Below are positions 27,952-36,597 of a DNA stretch of 64,000 nucleotides, in pieces. The notes under the pieces are model-generated. The model had not been told where the DNA came from. It saw only the letters and a list, made by a program, of their open reading frames with translations, and ran no database searches. This stretch comes from Acidobacteriota bacterium (GTDB lineage: Bacteria > Acidobacteriota > Terriglobia > Acidiferrales > UBA7541), in NCBI GenBank assembly GCA_013289585.1, contig JABCZR010000020.1, positions 1 through 64,000 on the forward strand, written 5' to 3'. Made by a program: the position numbers and the translations under genes. The number at the start of each line of letters is the position of its first letter. The stretch's first letter is position 1.

Positions 27952-28787
27952 AACTAAACAAATCCAATATCTCGCACGACGATTTTTCCAGAACCGCGAG
28001 CCAGCCGCTGGGCGGCTGGGAGCAGAGTGTAGTCGTCAAATCTTTGACGCCGCCAAAAGCAATTTTCATCCGGCGGTTTAACCAGGATTTCCGTCATAAA
28101 TTCGAGCGCGCTTGAACCGGGAAGCCGCGTCAATCGATATTCTTGAGGAGACTACCGCTTCGAGAGTCGAGCATCTGTGCAATAAGGAACAGATCTGTAT
28201 TTGTTCCAATTTGGACAGACATCGGAATTTGCGCTTGGTAGGCTTTTTTGGTAACAGGCCCAGTCAGAAGAATAGATGGGTATGTATATGTGGCAGAAAA
28301 AATGTCCAGTTTGCCGGCAACAGTTGGAAAAAAAACTTCCCACCGAGACAATCCCTTGCACCTGCGGTAAGTACATCTGGAAGGGCTAGTGGTTGCTACT
28401 AAGAGTTCGCCAGCCTCGGGGGCTGACATTAGCGGGCGCTGGCCAGCTGAAATTCTTCTAGGTCTTCACTGCGGAGAACTTACCGCGGACATCGGCCGCC
28501 CACATGGCGCGGAGCGATCAAATGCAACGGTGTTTCGACGCCACCGACTTCTCGTCATCAGTGCAAATTGACTAATTTGAGTCTCCTTCCTTATTCTCAA
28601 GAAAACCAGACATAGATCCCGCGAGACGCACCTAAGTCCTTTAGAACTGGCAACACCCCTGGCGCTCACTCGCTATGGCCTCTGCCGCCGCTGCACCTGA
28701 CAGGAATAGGGCAGCCTTGATGCCGTCCCACGAAACAATTTTCAGTTTCGTGCATCACAATTACGAACGCAAAGTCAGGAGAAAATC
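27952..28787. other. Long intergenic stretch
   Basis: Over 800 bases with one small gene candidate (28276-28389) and the 5' flanks of the two divergent genes on either side. No repeat, tRNA or strong terminator was seen. Confidence 0.5.
28276..28389 (+). CDS. 37-residue zinc-ribbon-like mini-protein
   Basis: The frame encodes 37 residues with a CPVC motif at 10-13 and a CTC motif at 28-30 (MYMWQKKCPVCRQQ near the start, TIPCTCGKYIWKG at the end). Two Cys pairs so spaced would form a single zinc knuckle/ribbon, rich in Lys. No strong ribosome binding site is seen, and the reading could be chance, but two correctly spaced Cys motifs in so short a frame are hard to ignore. Confidence 0.35.
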   Translation: MGMYMWQKKCPVCRQQLEKKLPTETIPCTCGKYIWKG

Positions 28788-29561
28788 GTGGCAAACAGGC
28801 TGGATGGCAAGGTGGCGGCGATTACGGGGGGAAACCAGGGCATCGGACTGGCGATTGCACAGCGGTTCGCGCAAGAAGGCGCGGACGTCTCGTTTTGCTA
28901 CCGTTCGAACAAAGCGGGGGCCGATGAAGTCGCACTGGGAATCCAAAAAATGGGGCGAAAGGCTGCGGGCTTTCAATGCGATATCGATCGCGTTGCGGAT
29001 GGACAGAAGTTCATCGTAGATACCGTGGCGCAATTCGGAAAGGTCGATATCCTTGTCAACAACGCGGGACTCGAACGGCGCGCGGATTTCTGGGACGCCA
29101 CCGAAGAGGACTACGACGCGGTTCTGAATGTAAATCTGAAAGGCCTGTTTTTCATCACCCAGGCATTTGTGAAGCACCGCATGCAGGCGAAAGCTGGCGG
29201 CAAAATCATCAACATCAGCTCCGTGCATGAAGAACTTCCCTTCCCCCATTTCAGCTCCTATTGCGCGAGCAAGGGCGGCGTGAAAATGTTGACACGCAAT
29301 CTTTCGATCGAACTGGCCCCTCTGGGCATCACCATCAACAACATTGCTCCAGGGGCGATCGAAACGCCGATCAACACGGCACTGCTCAACGACCCGGCAA
29401 AGCTGAAAGCGTTGCTGGGAAATATCCCGTTGAAGCGGCTGGGCAAGCCGGAAGACGTAGCCTCGATGGCTGCATTTCTCGCGAGTTCGGAATCCGATTA
29501 TGCAACCGGAACGACGTTTTTCGTGGATGGCGGGCTCACGTGGAACTACCAGGAACAGTAG
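28788..29561 (+). CDS. Short-chain dehydrogenase (glucose 1-dehydrogenase-like)
   Basis: A 257-residue NAD(P)-dependent SDR, GTG start at 28788 preceded by CAGGAGAAAATC. TGGNQGIG cofactor loop, NNAGLERR, catalytic Ser in NISSVHEELPFP with Tyr-x-x-x-Lys (SSYCASKGG), and APGAIETPIN make a classical SDR. The VHEELPFP and DGGLTWNYQEQ signatures are those of the group labelled glucose 1-dehydrogenase or 3-oxoacyl-ACP reductase-like. Substrate is not certain. It stands between the pentose phosphate cluster and rpe, so a sugar substrate is reasonable. Confidence 0.85.
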   Translation: MANRLDGKVAAITGGNQGIGLAIAQRFAQEGADVSFCYRSNKAGADEVALGIQKMGRKAAGFQCDIDRVADGQKFIVDTVAQFGKVDILVNNAGLERRADFWDATEEDYDAVLNVNLKGLFFITQAFVKHRMQAKAGGKIINISSVHEELPFPHFSSYCASKGGVKMLTRNLSIELAPLGITINNIAPGAIETPINTALLNDPAKLKALLGNIPLKRLGKPEDVASMAAFLASSESDYATGTTFFVDGGLTWNYQEQ

Positions 29562-29614
29562 AGGGGGAAGACGGGCAGCTGTAGAATGGATAATTCTTAA
29601 AAGCACATTTTCGC

Positions 29615-30295
29615 TCAGGTGCGGATGAGCGTTGCCGAACGCGCGGCCTCCAGTAATTTTCTCGCGTTATCTCCGATATCGCCCTTGCCGAAAACGGCGT
29701 TGCCGGCAACAAGTATCTCCGCACCGGCGCGAACGATTTCGCCTACCGTATCGAGAGCTACTCCTCCATCGATCTCGATGCGGAAAGCCAGCCCTAATAC
29801 TTCGCGTACCTCCACGAGTGTTTTTACTTTGTGCAGGGCCCCGGGAATGAATTTTTGCCCGCCGAATCCCGGATTCACGGACATCACCAGGACGTGATGC
29901 ACCATGTCCAGCACTTCATCCAGCATCATCACCGGGGTCGCGGGGTTCAGCACTACTCCTGGCTTGCATCCATGGGATTCAATCAGCTGCAGCGTGCGAT
30001 GGAGATGCACGCAAGCTTCCTGGTGCACGGAAATCCAGCTGGCACCGGCTTCTGCAAACGCGGGAATATAGACGTCCGGATTTTCGATCATCAAATGGCA
30101 ATCGAGAATCACACCAGGAAAAGCCTTCCGCAGGGATGCCGTCACCAGGGGGCCAATGGTGATGTTCGGAACAAAGTGGCCGTCCATCACGTCGACGTGC
30201 AGCAGGGTGCCGCCGCCGTCGAGCGCGGCTTTAGCGTCCGCGCCAAGCCGTGAAAAATTTGCCGACAAGATGGAAGGTGCTAGTTCGATGGCCAT
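29615..30295 (-). CDS. rpe: Ribulose-phosphate 3-epimerase
   Basis: A 226-residue TIM-barrel enzyme interconverting ribulose and xylulose 5-phosphates. LAPSILSANFSRLG, HVDVMDGHFVPNITIGP, LDCHLMIENPD and VMSVNPGFGGQKFIP are all textbook motifs, with the metal-binding His/Asp residues present. It completes the pentose phosphate set though it is on the other strand and 3.3 kb from fbaB. The convergent SDR gene ends 53 bases away. Confidence 0.96.
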   Translation of the reverse strand: MAIELAPSILSANFSRLGADAKAALDGGGTLLHVDVMDGHFVPNITIGPLVTASLRKAFPGVILDCHLMIENPDVYIPAFAEAGASWISVHQEACVHLHRTLQLIESHGCKPGVVLNPATPVMMLDEVLDMVHHVLVMSVNPGFGGQKFIPGALHKVKTLVEVREVLGLAFRIEIDGGVALDTVGEIVRAGAEILVAGNAVFGKGDIGDNARKLLEAARSATLIRT

Positions 30296-30393
30296 GTCCG
30301 CCGTGTCATCCCTTCTCTTCCTTGAAAAAAGAGATTATACGCGTAAGTTCTACGAAGCTTTATGAAATTGCGATTCGAAAGAGAGCCCACGGA

Positions 30394-31434
30394 TCACCAC
30401 GGAATCGTCCGCTGTTTCAGGCTGCTTTCGCGCGCGAGTTCGAGCACGCGCATGACGTCGAGGGCATAGTCCGGAGTGACTGCGGGCGCAGCTCGCCCGA
30501 GAATGGCGTCGCGCACGTTTGAATAATAGTCGCGGTAGTCGCAGGGGGCAGGAGGAATGCGACGCTGCGCGAACGAGTCTCCTGCGGGAACGGTGAGGAC
30601 CCCCCAATTTTCTTCAGGTTCGAATCCCCACGCCTCACCTACGGGAATGTTGCCATGGCGTAGATTGTTCTCTTGCGGATCGAAAGATTGCTTTACAAAG
30701 CTGCCCTGAGTGCCAAACAGGACGAAGCGCGGGCGCGGCGCCGCGGCAAGGATGCTCGATCTAAGAACCGCGCGCAGGCCAGCTGGGTAACGAAACGTGA
30801 TATCGAAGGCGTCGTCGGCAAGGGCGTTTTCACGCTCGATTCGAACGTCCCCCGTTACGGCTTCTGGCAGGCCAAACAGCACCAGGGCGTGATCGATGAG
30901 GTGCGGCGCAATATCAAGAAGGATGCCGCTGCCGGGACGTTGCGTTTCGCGCCACGCGCCGGGCTTCAGTTGCGGTCGGTAACGATCGTAGCTCGTTTCG
31001 AATCGGACGACGCGTCCCAGCGAACCCGCAGAAACGAGTTGCCGGATAGCCTGAAAATCGCCGTCATAGCGGCGATTTTGATACACGGTCAGAAGCCGGC
31101 CCGTGCTTTTGGCAATTTGCACCAGCGAACGAGCTTCCTCAAGAGTAGTAGCGAAGGGTTTATCCACAACCACGTCGCGGCCTGCCTCCAGGCACCGGCG
31201 CGCGATCGGATAATGAGTGTCGTTGGGAGTGGCGATGACGATGAGCTGGATGTCCTTGATCGCGAGCAGTTCGCCCAGATCGCGCACGATTCGAACGTCG
31301 GGATACTTCTCGCTAGCTTCGTTGCCGCTGCGCTGCAGGATGGCTGCAAGATGCAATCCAGGCACGGCGCGAATCACCGGGGCATGAAAAGCGCGCCCGG
31401 CAAGTCCAAATCCGACGAGGCCAACTTCAATCAT
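30394..31434 (-). CDS. Gfo/Idh/MocA family oxidoreductase
   Basis: A 346-residue NAD(P)-dependent dehydrogenase. Rossmann GLVGFGLAGRAFHAPVI at the N-terminus, the family lysine segment DVVVDKPFATTLEEA near residue 93, YQNRRYDGDF and HLIDHALVLFG (catalytic Asp/His region) follow. Many members act on sugars or inositols, and the NRRYDGDF signature is shared with YdgJ/IolW-like proteins. It lies just upstream of rpe on the same strand (99-base gap). Substrate unknown. Confidence 0.88.
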   Translation of the reverse strand: MIEVGLVGFGLAGRAFHAPVIRAVPGLHLAAILQRSGNEASEKYPDVRIVRDLGELLAIKDIQLIVIATPNDTHYPIARRCLEAGRDVVVDKPFATTLEEARSLVQIAKSTGRLLTVYQNRRYDGDFQAIRQLVSAGSLGRVVRFETSYDRYRPQLKPGAWRETQRPGSGILLDIAPHLIDHALVLFGLPEAVTGDVRIERENALADDAFDITFRYPAGLRAVLRSSILAAAPRPRFVLFGTQGSFVKQSFDPQENNLRHGNIPVGEAWGFEPEENWGVLTVPAGDSFAQRRIPPAPCDYRDYYSNVRDAILGRAAPAVTPDYALDVMRVLELARESSLKQRTIPW

Positions 31435-31558
31435 CTGAGGATCCTTCTTTCGAAGCGAATGGTAAAGGGTATCGAATTTTCAATTTCTGCGTAGAAGGAT
31501 TTTTCGGAAATGCGAAGTTGCCTGGAAGGGCTGCGTACCTCAGAATGATTTCTAACTC

Positions 31559-32755
31559 ATGGACGAACAATCCTCCCCGGCAACATCGATGGCAACGAAT
31601 ACCCAGCAGCATCGTAAATTGCTTTTCTTGCTGTTCGCCGGATTCGTGCTCAGCGGAATCGCAACGACTGTCGTGGGGCCGATGCTGCCCGTCTTCATCC
31701 GCAGGTGGTCGCTCGATGACGGTCAAGCCGGGCTCTTTTCGTCGGTCCAATTTCTTGCGGCACTGGCGGGAACGTTGGGATCGAGCGTTATCGCGGCTTG
31801 GGGCGGCTACCGGCCGGCTTTGGTCCTGGGTTACGCGTTGATGGGTGGGGGACTCGCCGGCCTCAACGCGGACTCGCACTCGCTTGCTCTGGCCGCCACT
31901 GCGTCATTTGGATTGGGCTATGGATTAATCACTCCTGGAACGAATTTATTCGTGGCGGAATTGGGAGGCGCAAAAAGCGCATCGTTATTGAATTTGCTTA
32001 ACTTCACCTGGGGGGCTGGAGCGATGGCCTGCTCGCCGCTGATCGCAATGGCACTGAGACGCAATGTAATGGCGGGCTTGTTGAAAAGCTTTGCGATTTA
32101 TGGGGGCCTCATTGTAGTGGGCCTTTTGTTTGCGTCGTTTGGTTCTGAAAAGCATACAGAGAAGGATGGGAAAGCAGCACTGGCAGGATACCCGCGAATC
32201 AGCCTGGCGGTCACGATGGCACTGGCTGCTCTGTTCTTCATTTATGTCGGAGTCGAAACGAGTGTCGGCATTTGGGCGGCCGAGTACGCCAAGAGACTGG
32301 CGAACGGAATCACGAGCATGACCACTCTGGCACCAATGTTTTTTTACGCAGGACTTACATCCGGACGCGCTTCCGCGCCGCTGGTTCTAGGGCGGCTCTC
32401 GGAAAGAAAAACCGTCCTCGGGGCTCTAAGTCTGGCCGCGGCAGGAATGGCTCTGCTGATCGCTTCTACAAGGCTGGAGATCGCCTTGCTCGCCGTTTTT
32501 CTTGCAGGGTTGGGCTGCGCAAGCCTTTATCCCATCTACATTGCCTGGCTCTCGCGCTGGTATGGCGTGCGTGCGAAACACGTAGGTGGCGTTCTGTTTG
32601 CCCTGGCGTCACTGGGCGGCTCTGCTGGGCCATGGCTCGTAGGATCAGTTTCGAAGCACGCTGGAAGTTTGCGCATGGGATTGCTCGTGCCTCTGGCGGG
32701 CGCCGTCACGATGATCTGCCTGGTGTTGCTCCTGCGGCGGCAAACATCCGCGTGA
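31559..32755 (+). CDS. MFS transporter
   Basis: A 398-residue permease with about 12 membrane helices (FLLFAGFVLSGIATTVVG, and so on) and MFS loops such as AAWGGYRPALVLG and a second-half LGRLSERKTVLGALSLA. The overall pattern recalls the FucP/sugar-type transporters, consistent with a nearby sugar dehydrogenase, but the substrate is a guess. ATG 31559 or a second ATG 30 bases on could be the start. The histidine kinase gene begins 14 bases after its stop. Confidence 0.82.
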   Translation: MDEQSSPATSMATNTQQHRKLLFLLFAGFVLSGIATTVVGPMLPVFIRRWSLDDGQAGLFSSVQFLAALAGTLGSSVIAAWGGYRPALVLGYALMGGGLAGLNADSHSLALAATASFGLGYGLITPGTNLFVAELGGAKSASLLNLLNFTWGAGAMACSPLIAMALRRNVMAGLLKSFAIYGGLIVVGLLFASFGSEKHTEKDGKAALAGYPRISLAVTMALAALFFIYVGVETSVGIWAAEYAKRLANGITSMTTLAPMFFYAGLTSGRASAPLVLGRLSERKTVLGALSLAAAGMALLIASTRLEIALLAVFLAGLGCASLYPIYIAWLSRWYGVRAKHVGGVLFALASLGGSAGPWLVGSVSKHAGSLRMGLLVPLAGAVTMICLVLLLRRQTSA

Positions 32756-32769
32756 GGTATTCTTAATCC

Positions 32770-34113
32770 GTGCAGAATGGCGCTTCGTCGCAACGCTCTC
32801 CGACAACCGGATTGCTCCTAGGGCTGGTGATCACACTGGCAGCGGTGGTGACCTATGCGTCCTACATCACCGTGCAGCTTGCCGGACTGCGTAAGCTCCA
32901 AAGCGAGATGGTGGACCGCAATCGCAGAGATTCACTTCAGTTGCTGCGCATCCAGAACGATTTGAATTCCGTCGCGCTGGCAATGCGCGACATGCTGGAC
33001 ACCACCGAGCCCTATCCGCTGACGGCCTGGACTGCTCAATTCGAACGCATTCACCAGGATCTCGATGCCGGGCTAAGACTCGAGGAAAGCCTCGCTGCGG
33101 TGAACCGTACTCCGGAACAGCGGCAGTATCTCAGTCAATCAGCGGCGCAGTTCTGGGACGCGGTAAACCGCATGTTTGCTTTGGCACAAAACGGCAAAGA
33201 GGCGGAGGCCCGTGAACAGATTCGCCTGACGTTGCAAGCGCGGCAACAAGCGCTCAGCACCGCCGTTTCGCGCCTTCTTGTAGAGAACAATGAAGGGGAA
33301 GAGCAAGCCGCTGTTCGGATCGCGCAGATTTACGAGGGCGTTCAGCGCCAGCTGTATATTTTTCTTGTGGCGACGCTTATCGCCATCGTTTTGACGAGCC
33401 TCTACCTGATTCGCAGCAACAGGCAGATTTTTGCGCGGTTGGCGGAGCTTTCCGAGCAACGCAGCGAACTGGCGCAGAAACTGATTGCCACGCAGGAGTC
33501 GACCTTGCGGCACATCTCCCGCGAACTCCACGACGAGTTTGGTCAAGTGTTGACAGCGATCGGATCGATGCTGCGCCGCGCCGGCAATCACGCACCGGAG
33601 AATTCGCCTCTGCGCCAGGATTTGCTGGAAGTGCAGGAGATCGCGCAATCGACGTTGAACAATATTCGCACGCTATCCCAGGCTTTGCATCCAGTGCTTC
33701 TCGAAGAAGCCGGCCTCGAGAGCACTCTCGACTGGTATATTCCAATGGTTGAACGCCAAGCGGGACTTGCACTGCACTACGAGAAGAACGGACAGCCTTT
33801 TCCGGTGGAAACTGGCGCGGGCGTACACGTCTATCGCATCCTGCAGGAGGCGCTGAACAATGTGAGCCGGCATTCCGGCGCACGCGAGGCCTGGATACGT
33901 CTAAACTTTTGTCCGGATGCATTGGAGCTGGAAGTGGAAGATCACGGAACGGGTTTTGTCGCTGAGAAAATGCAGCGCGGCATCGGGCTGGTGGCCATGC
34001 GCGAACGCGCCGAACTGATTGGCGGCGTGCTGGCAATCGCGCCCAGCTTGCAAGGTGGCACAGTGGTTCGGCTGCACGTGCCCAGGGTAAAGGCGGAAGT
34101 ACATGGGGCATAA
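32770..34113 (+). CDS. NarL-type sensor histidine kinase
   Basis: A 447-residue kinase, GTG start. N-terminal membrane helix (about 13-34), an extracytoplasmic helical sensor of about 150 residues, a second helix (about 196-215), then HisKA_3 with His254 (ISRELHDEFGQVLTAIG) and a HATPase_c domain (EALNNVSRHSGA, EDHGTGF, GIGLVAMRERAELIGG). Its stop overlaps the following response-regulator gene by 11 bases, so they form one pair. The signal is unknown; the sensor domain is all-helical, of the kind seen in chemoreceptors. Confidence 0.93.
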   Translation: MQNGASSQRSPTTGLLLGLVITLAAVVTYASYITVQLAGLRKLQSEMVDRNRRDSLQLLRIQNDLNSVALAMRDMLDTTEPYPLTAWTAQFERIHQDLDAGLRLEESLAAVNRTPEQRQYLSQSAAQFWDAVNRMFALAQNGKEAEAREQIRLTLQARQQALSTAVSRLLVENNEGEEQAAVRIAQIYEGVQRQLYIFLVATLIAIVLTSLYLIRSNRQIFARLAELSEQRSELAQKLIATQESTLRHISRELHDEFGQVLTAIGSMLRRAGNHAPENSPLRQDLLEVQEIAQSTLNNIRTLSQALHPVLLEEAGLESTLDWYIPMVERQAGLALHYEKNGQPFPVETGAGVHVYRILQEALNNVSRHSGAREAWIRLNFCPDALELEVEDHGTGFVAEKMQRGIGLVAMRERAELIGGVLAIAPSLQGGTVVRLHVPRVKAEVHGA

Positions 34114-34732
34114 GATCACCGTCCTGCTGGCCGACGATCACGCGCTCGTGAGGCGCGGATTCCGCCGTATGCTGGAAGACGACCCCGAGATTTCCGTCGT
34201 AGGAGAAGCCAGCACCGGCAAGGAAGCCGTGCGGCTGGCCTGCGAATTGCGCCCAAAAGTAATTGTGATGGATTGTGCGATGCCGGAGCTGAGTGGCATC
34301 GAAGCCACAAGAAAAATCCTGGAATCATTCCCGGAAGCAGAAATCCTCATGCTGAGCATGCACTCCGAGGAGACGCTGGTAGGCCAGGCACTCGACGCGG
34401 GAGCGCGCGGTTACGTTCTGAAGAATGCCATGGATCTCGATCTGGTCAGCGCGGTGAAGAGCGTGGCCGGCGGCATGACGGTTCTTGATCCACAAGTCTC
34501 GCGCCCGGACGCGCTCCGCGGGGAACGCGGCGGAGGATTGACGCCGCGCGAACTGGAAATCCTGCAACACATCGTTGCAGGTAAATCCAACAAGGAAATT
34601 GCCGTGGGCCTCGGCCTAAGCGTGAACACCGTCGCAGTTCACCGCGCGAACATCATGGCGACGCTAGGAATCCACAAAACGGCGGAGCTGGTCGTTTACG
34701 CGATTCGAAACGGTCTGGTTAATCTTCCATGA
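34103..34732 (+). CDS. NarL/FixJ-type response regulator
   Basis: A 209-residue regulator. Receiver domain with acidic pair DD at 11-12, phospho-acceptor Asp57 (VIVMDCAMPEL) and the conserved Lys (GYVLKNA); LuxR-type helix-turn-helix at about 145-205 (LTPRELEILQHIVAGKSNKEIA). It is the partner of the overlapping kinase. The next gene, a CRTAC1 protein, starts within its stop (ATGA), which makes the CRTAC1 gene part of the same operon and perhaps of its regulon. Confidence 0.95.
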   Translation: MGHKITVLLADDHALVRRGFRRMLEDDPEISVVGEASTGKEAVRLACELRPKVIVMDCAMPELSGIEATRKILESFPEAEILMLSMHSEETLVGQALDAGARGYVLKNAMDLDLVSAVKSVAGGMTVLDPQVSRPDALRGERGGGLTPRELEILQHIVAGKSNKEIAVGLGLSVNTVAVHRANIMATLGIHKTAELVVYAIRNGLVNLP

Positions 34733-36426
34733 TCCGCCGGGACTTTCTGCTGGGGGCCTGCGCGGCAGGATTCGCGGCAGGACTGCCTTCTTCAAGCCTT
34801 CAAAAAGAGTCGAGCGCGGGGCTCACCTTCGGGTTTTCGGATGTGACTGCAGCGGCCGGCATTCAGTTTCGTCATAACAACGGTGGGTATGGCGGTAAGT
34901 TTCTCCCCGAGACGCTCGGATCGGGATGCGCGTTTCTTGATTACGACAGCGATGGCTGGCAGGACATCCTGCTCATCAACGGAATGGATTGGGCCGGCCA
35001 CAAACGTCAGCGATCCACCTTGAAGCTCTATCGCAATAATCGCAACGGAACGTTCACGGACGTCACGCGAAGCGCCGGGCTGGATATCGAAATGTATGGC
35101 ATGGGCGTGGCCGTCGGCGACTTTAACAACGATGGCTTCGAGGATATTTTTGTTTCGTGCGTTGGGCAGAGCCGGCTATTCCGCAATAGCGGCAAAGGAA
35201 CTTTTGTTGACGTTACGCGATCGAGCGGACTTTTCGGACATCAGGGCTTCAGTACATCCGCGCTTTGGCTTGACTATGACCGGGATGGCTTGCTCGACCT
35301 CTTCGTCTGCAACTACGTGCGTTGGTCCCCGGAGCACGATGTCTTCTGCAGCCTGGACGGCACGCACAAATCCTACTGCACGCCCGAAGCGTATCGCGGC
35401 GATACTTGCTGGCTGTTCCACAATCGCGGCGACGGAACGTTTGAAGACGTGACGGCAGCTAGCGGAATTTTCGATACCAGCTCAAAGTCACTTGGTGTTG
35501 CCATGTTTGATTACGATCAGGACGGCTGGCCGGATTTGCTGGTAGCCAACGATACGCAGCCGAACAAGCTGTATCGCAATCTGAAGAACGGCAAGTTCAA
35601 GGATGTCGCAGTGGAAGCCGGGCTGGCGTTCAGCACCGAAGGAAAAGCGCGTGCTGGCATGGGCGTGGACATCGGGGACTTCGAAAACTCCGGTAAGCTT
35701 GGCGTAGCGATCACTAACTTCGACAACGAAATGACCGGGCTGTATCGCGTGAGCGCCCCCGGAGTTTTCGACGATATCTCCATGCTCTCCGGCATTGGCT
35801 CGGCATCCCGAAACACTCTGGGCTTCGGCTGCATGTTCCTGGATGTGGACCTCGACGGCTTGCTGGACCTCACCGTTGCCAACGGCCATATTGATGAAAC
35901 CGTCCGAAATATTCGCGGGAATACAGGATACGCTCAGTCTCCGCAACTTTTCCTGAATCGTGGCGGCGGGAAATTTCGCGACGTGGCTGGAGAAGTCGGC
36001 GGCGGCTTCGCGGCGCCGAAAGTGGGGCGAGGACTGGCTTACGGAGATTTCGATCGCGACGGCGACCTCGACGTGCTGATGACTACGAACAACGGGCCCG
36101 CGTATTTATACCGGAACGACCAAATATCTCATCCACGGAGCATCCGGTTTCAGTTGCAAGGAGTGAAGTCCAATCGGGACGCTATCGGTGCGGTGGTTCG
36201 CATTTTTTATGACGGACAAAGCCAGATCAGGATGGTCCGCGGCGGTTCCAGCTATCTTTCGCAATCGGAGTTGCCGTTGACCTTTGGCTTAGGGCCCCGC
36301 GACAAGATCGATCGCGTGGTGATCGACTGGCCCAGCGGCCGCAACGAAGAATTCAAGGATCTCCGCGCCGACCGCTCATACAAATGCCTGGAAACAAAAG
36401 GGATAGAGGCGCAGCAAGGCTTCTAG
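34729..36426 (+). CDS. CRTAC1/ASPIC-UnbV repeat protein, Tat-type signal
   Basis: A 565-residue exported protein. MIRRDFLLGACAAGFAAGL is a twin-arginine-like signal (RRDFLLG). The mature part is a beta-propeller of FG-GAP/VCBS repeats with several Ca-binding-like loops (DYDSDGWQDIL, DFNNDGFEDIF, DYDQDGWPDLL, DVDLDGLLDLT, DFDRDGDLDVL), ending in the ASPIC/UnbV domain (KSNRDAIGAVVRIFY then SSYLSQSELPLTFGLG). Closely resembles the second CRTAC1 gene at 40100. Family members are secreted or surface scaffold proteins of unknown role. Placed in one operon with the two-component pair. Confidence 0.93.
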   Translation: MIRRDFLLGACAAGFAAGLPSSSLQKESSAGLTFGFSDVTAAAGIQFRHNNGGYGGKFLPETLGSGCAFLDYDSDGWQDILLINGMDWAGHKRQRSTLKLYRNNRNGTFTDVTRSAGLDIEMYGMGVAVGDFNNDGFEDIFVSCVGQSRLFRNSGKGTFVDVTRSSGLFGHQGFSTSALWLDYDRDGLLDLFVCNYVRWSPEHDVFCSLDGTHKSYCTPEAYRGDTCWLFHNRGDGTFEDVTAASGIFDTSSKSLGVAMFDYDQDGWPDLLVANDTQPNKLYRNLKNGKFKDVAVEAGLAFSTEGKARAGMGVDIGDFENSGKLGVAITNFDNEMTGLYRVSAPGVFDDISMLSGIGSASRNTLGFGCMFLDVDLDGLLDLTVANGHIDETVRNIRGNTGYAQSPQLFLNRGGGKFRDVAGEVGGGFAAPKVGRGLAYGDFDRDGDLDVLMTTNNGPAYLYRNDQISHPRSIRFQLQGVKSNRDAIGAVVRIFYDGQSQIRMVRGGSSYLSQSELPLTFGLGPRDKIDRVVIDWPSGRNEEFKDLRADRSYKCLETKGIEAQQGF

Positions 36427-36536
36427 TGTTTTTCCATTATTGCCAGCCCTGGCACTGCCACATATAAATGACGCAACCAGTAACATCGCTTCTAGATGAG
36501 CCGGGCAGGCTTATTTCGAGGCACCCAAACTGAATT

Positions 36537-36567
36537 GCGGCCGGATGTTACTCAAACATCCGGCCGC
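36537..36567 (+). terminator. Strong hairpin between CRTAC1 and cytochrome genes
   Basis: A perfect 12-bp stem (GCGGCCGGATGT / ACATCCGGCCGC) with a 7-base loop. It lies 110 bases after the CRTAC1 stop. It lacks a long T run (only TGTTGT follows). It lies upstream of the preferred cytochrome start at 36598, so a start upstream of it at 36496 is unlikely. Confidence 0.6.
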
Positions 36568-36597
36568 TGTTGTAATGTACGGTGGTTGCGAGCCGGG

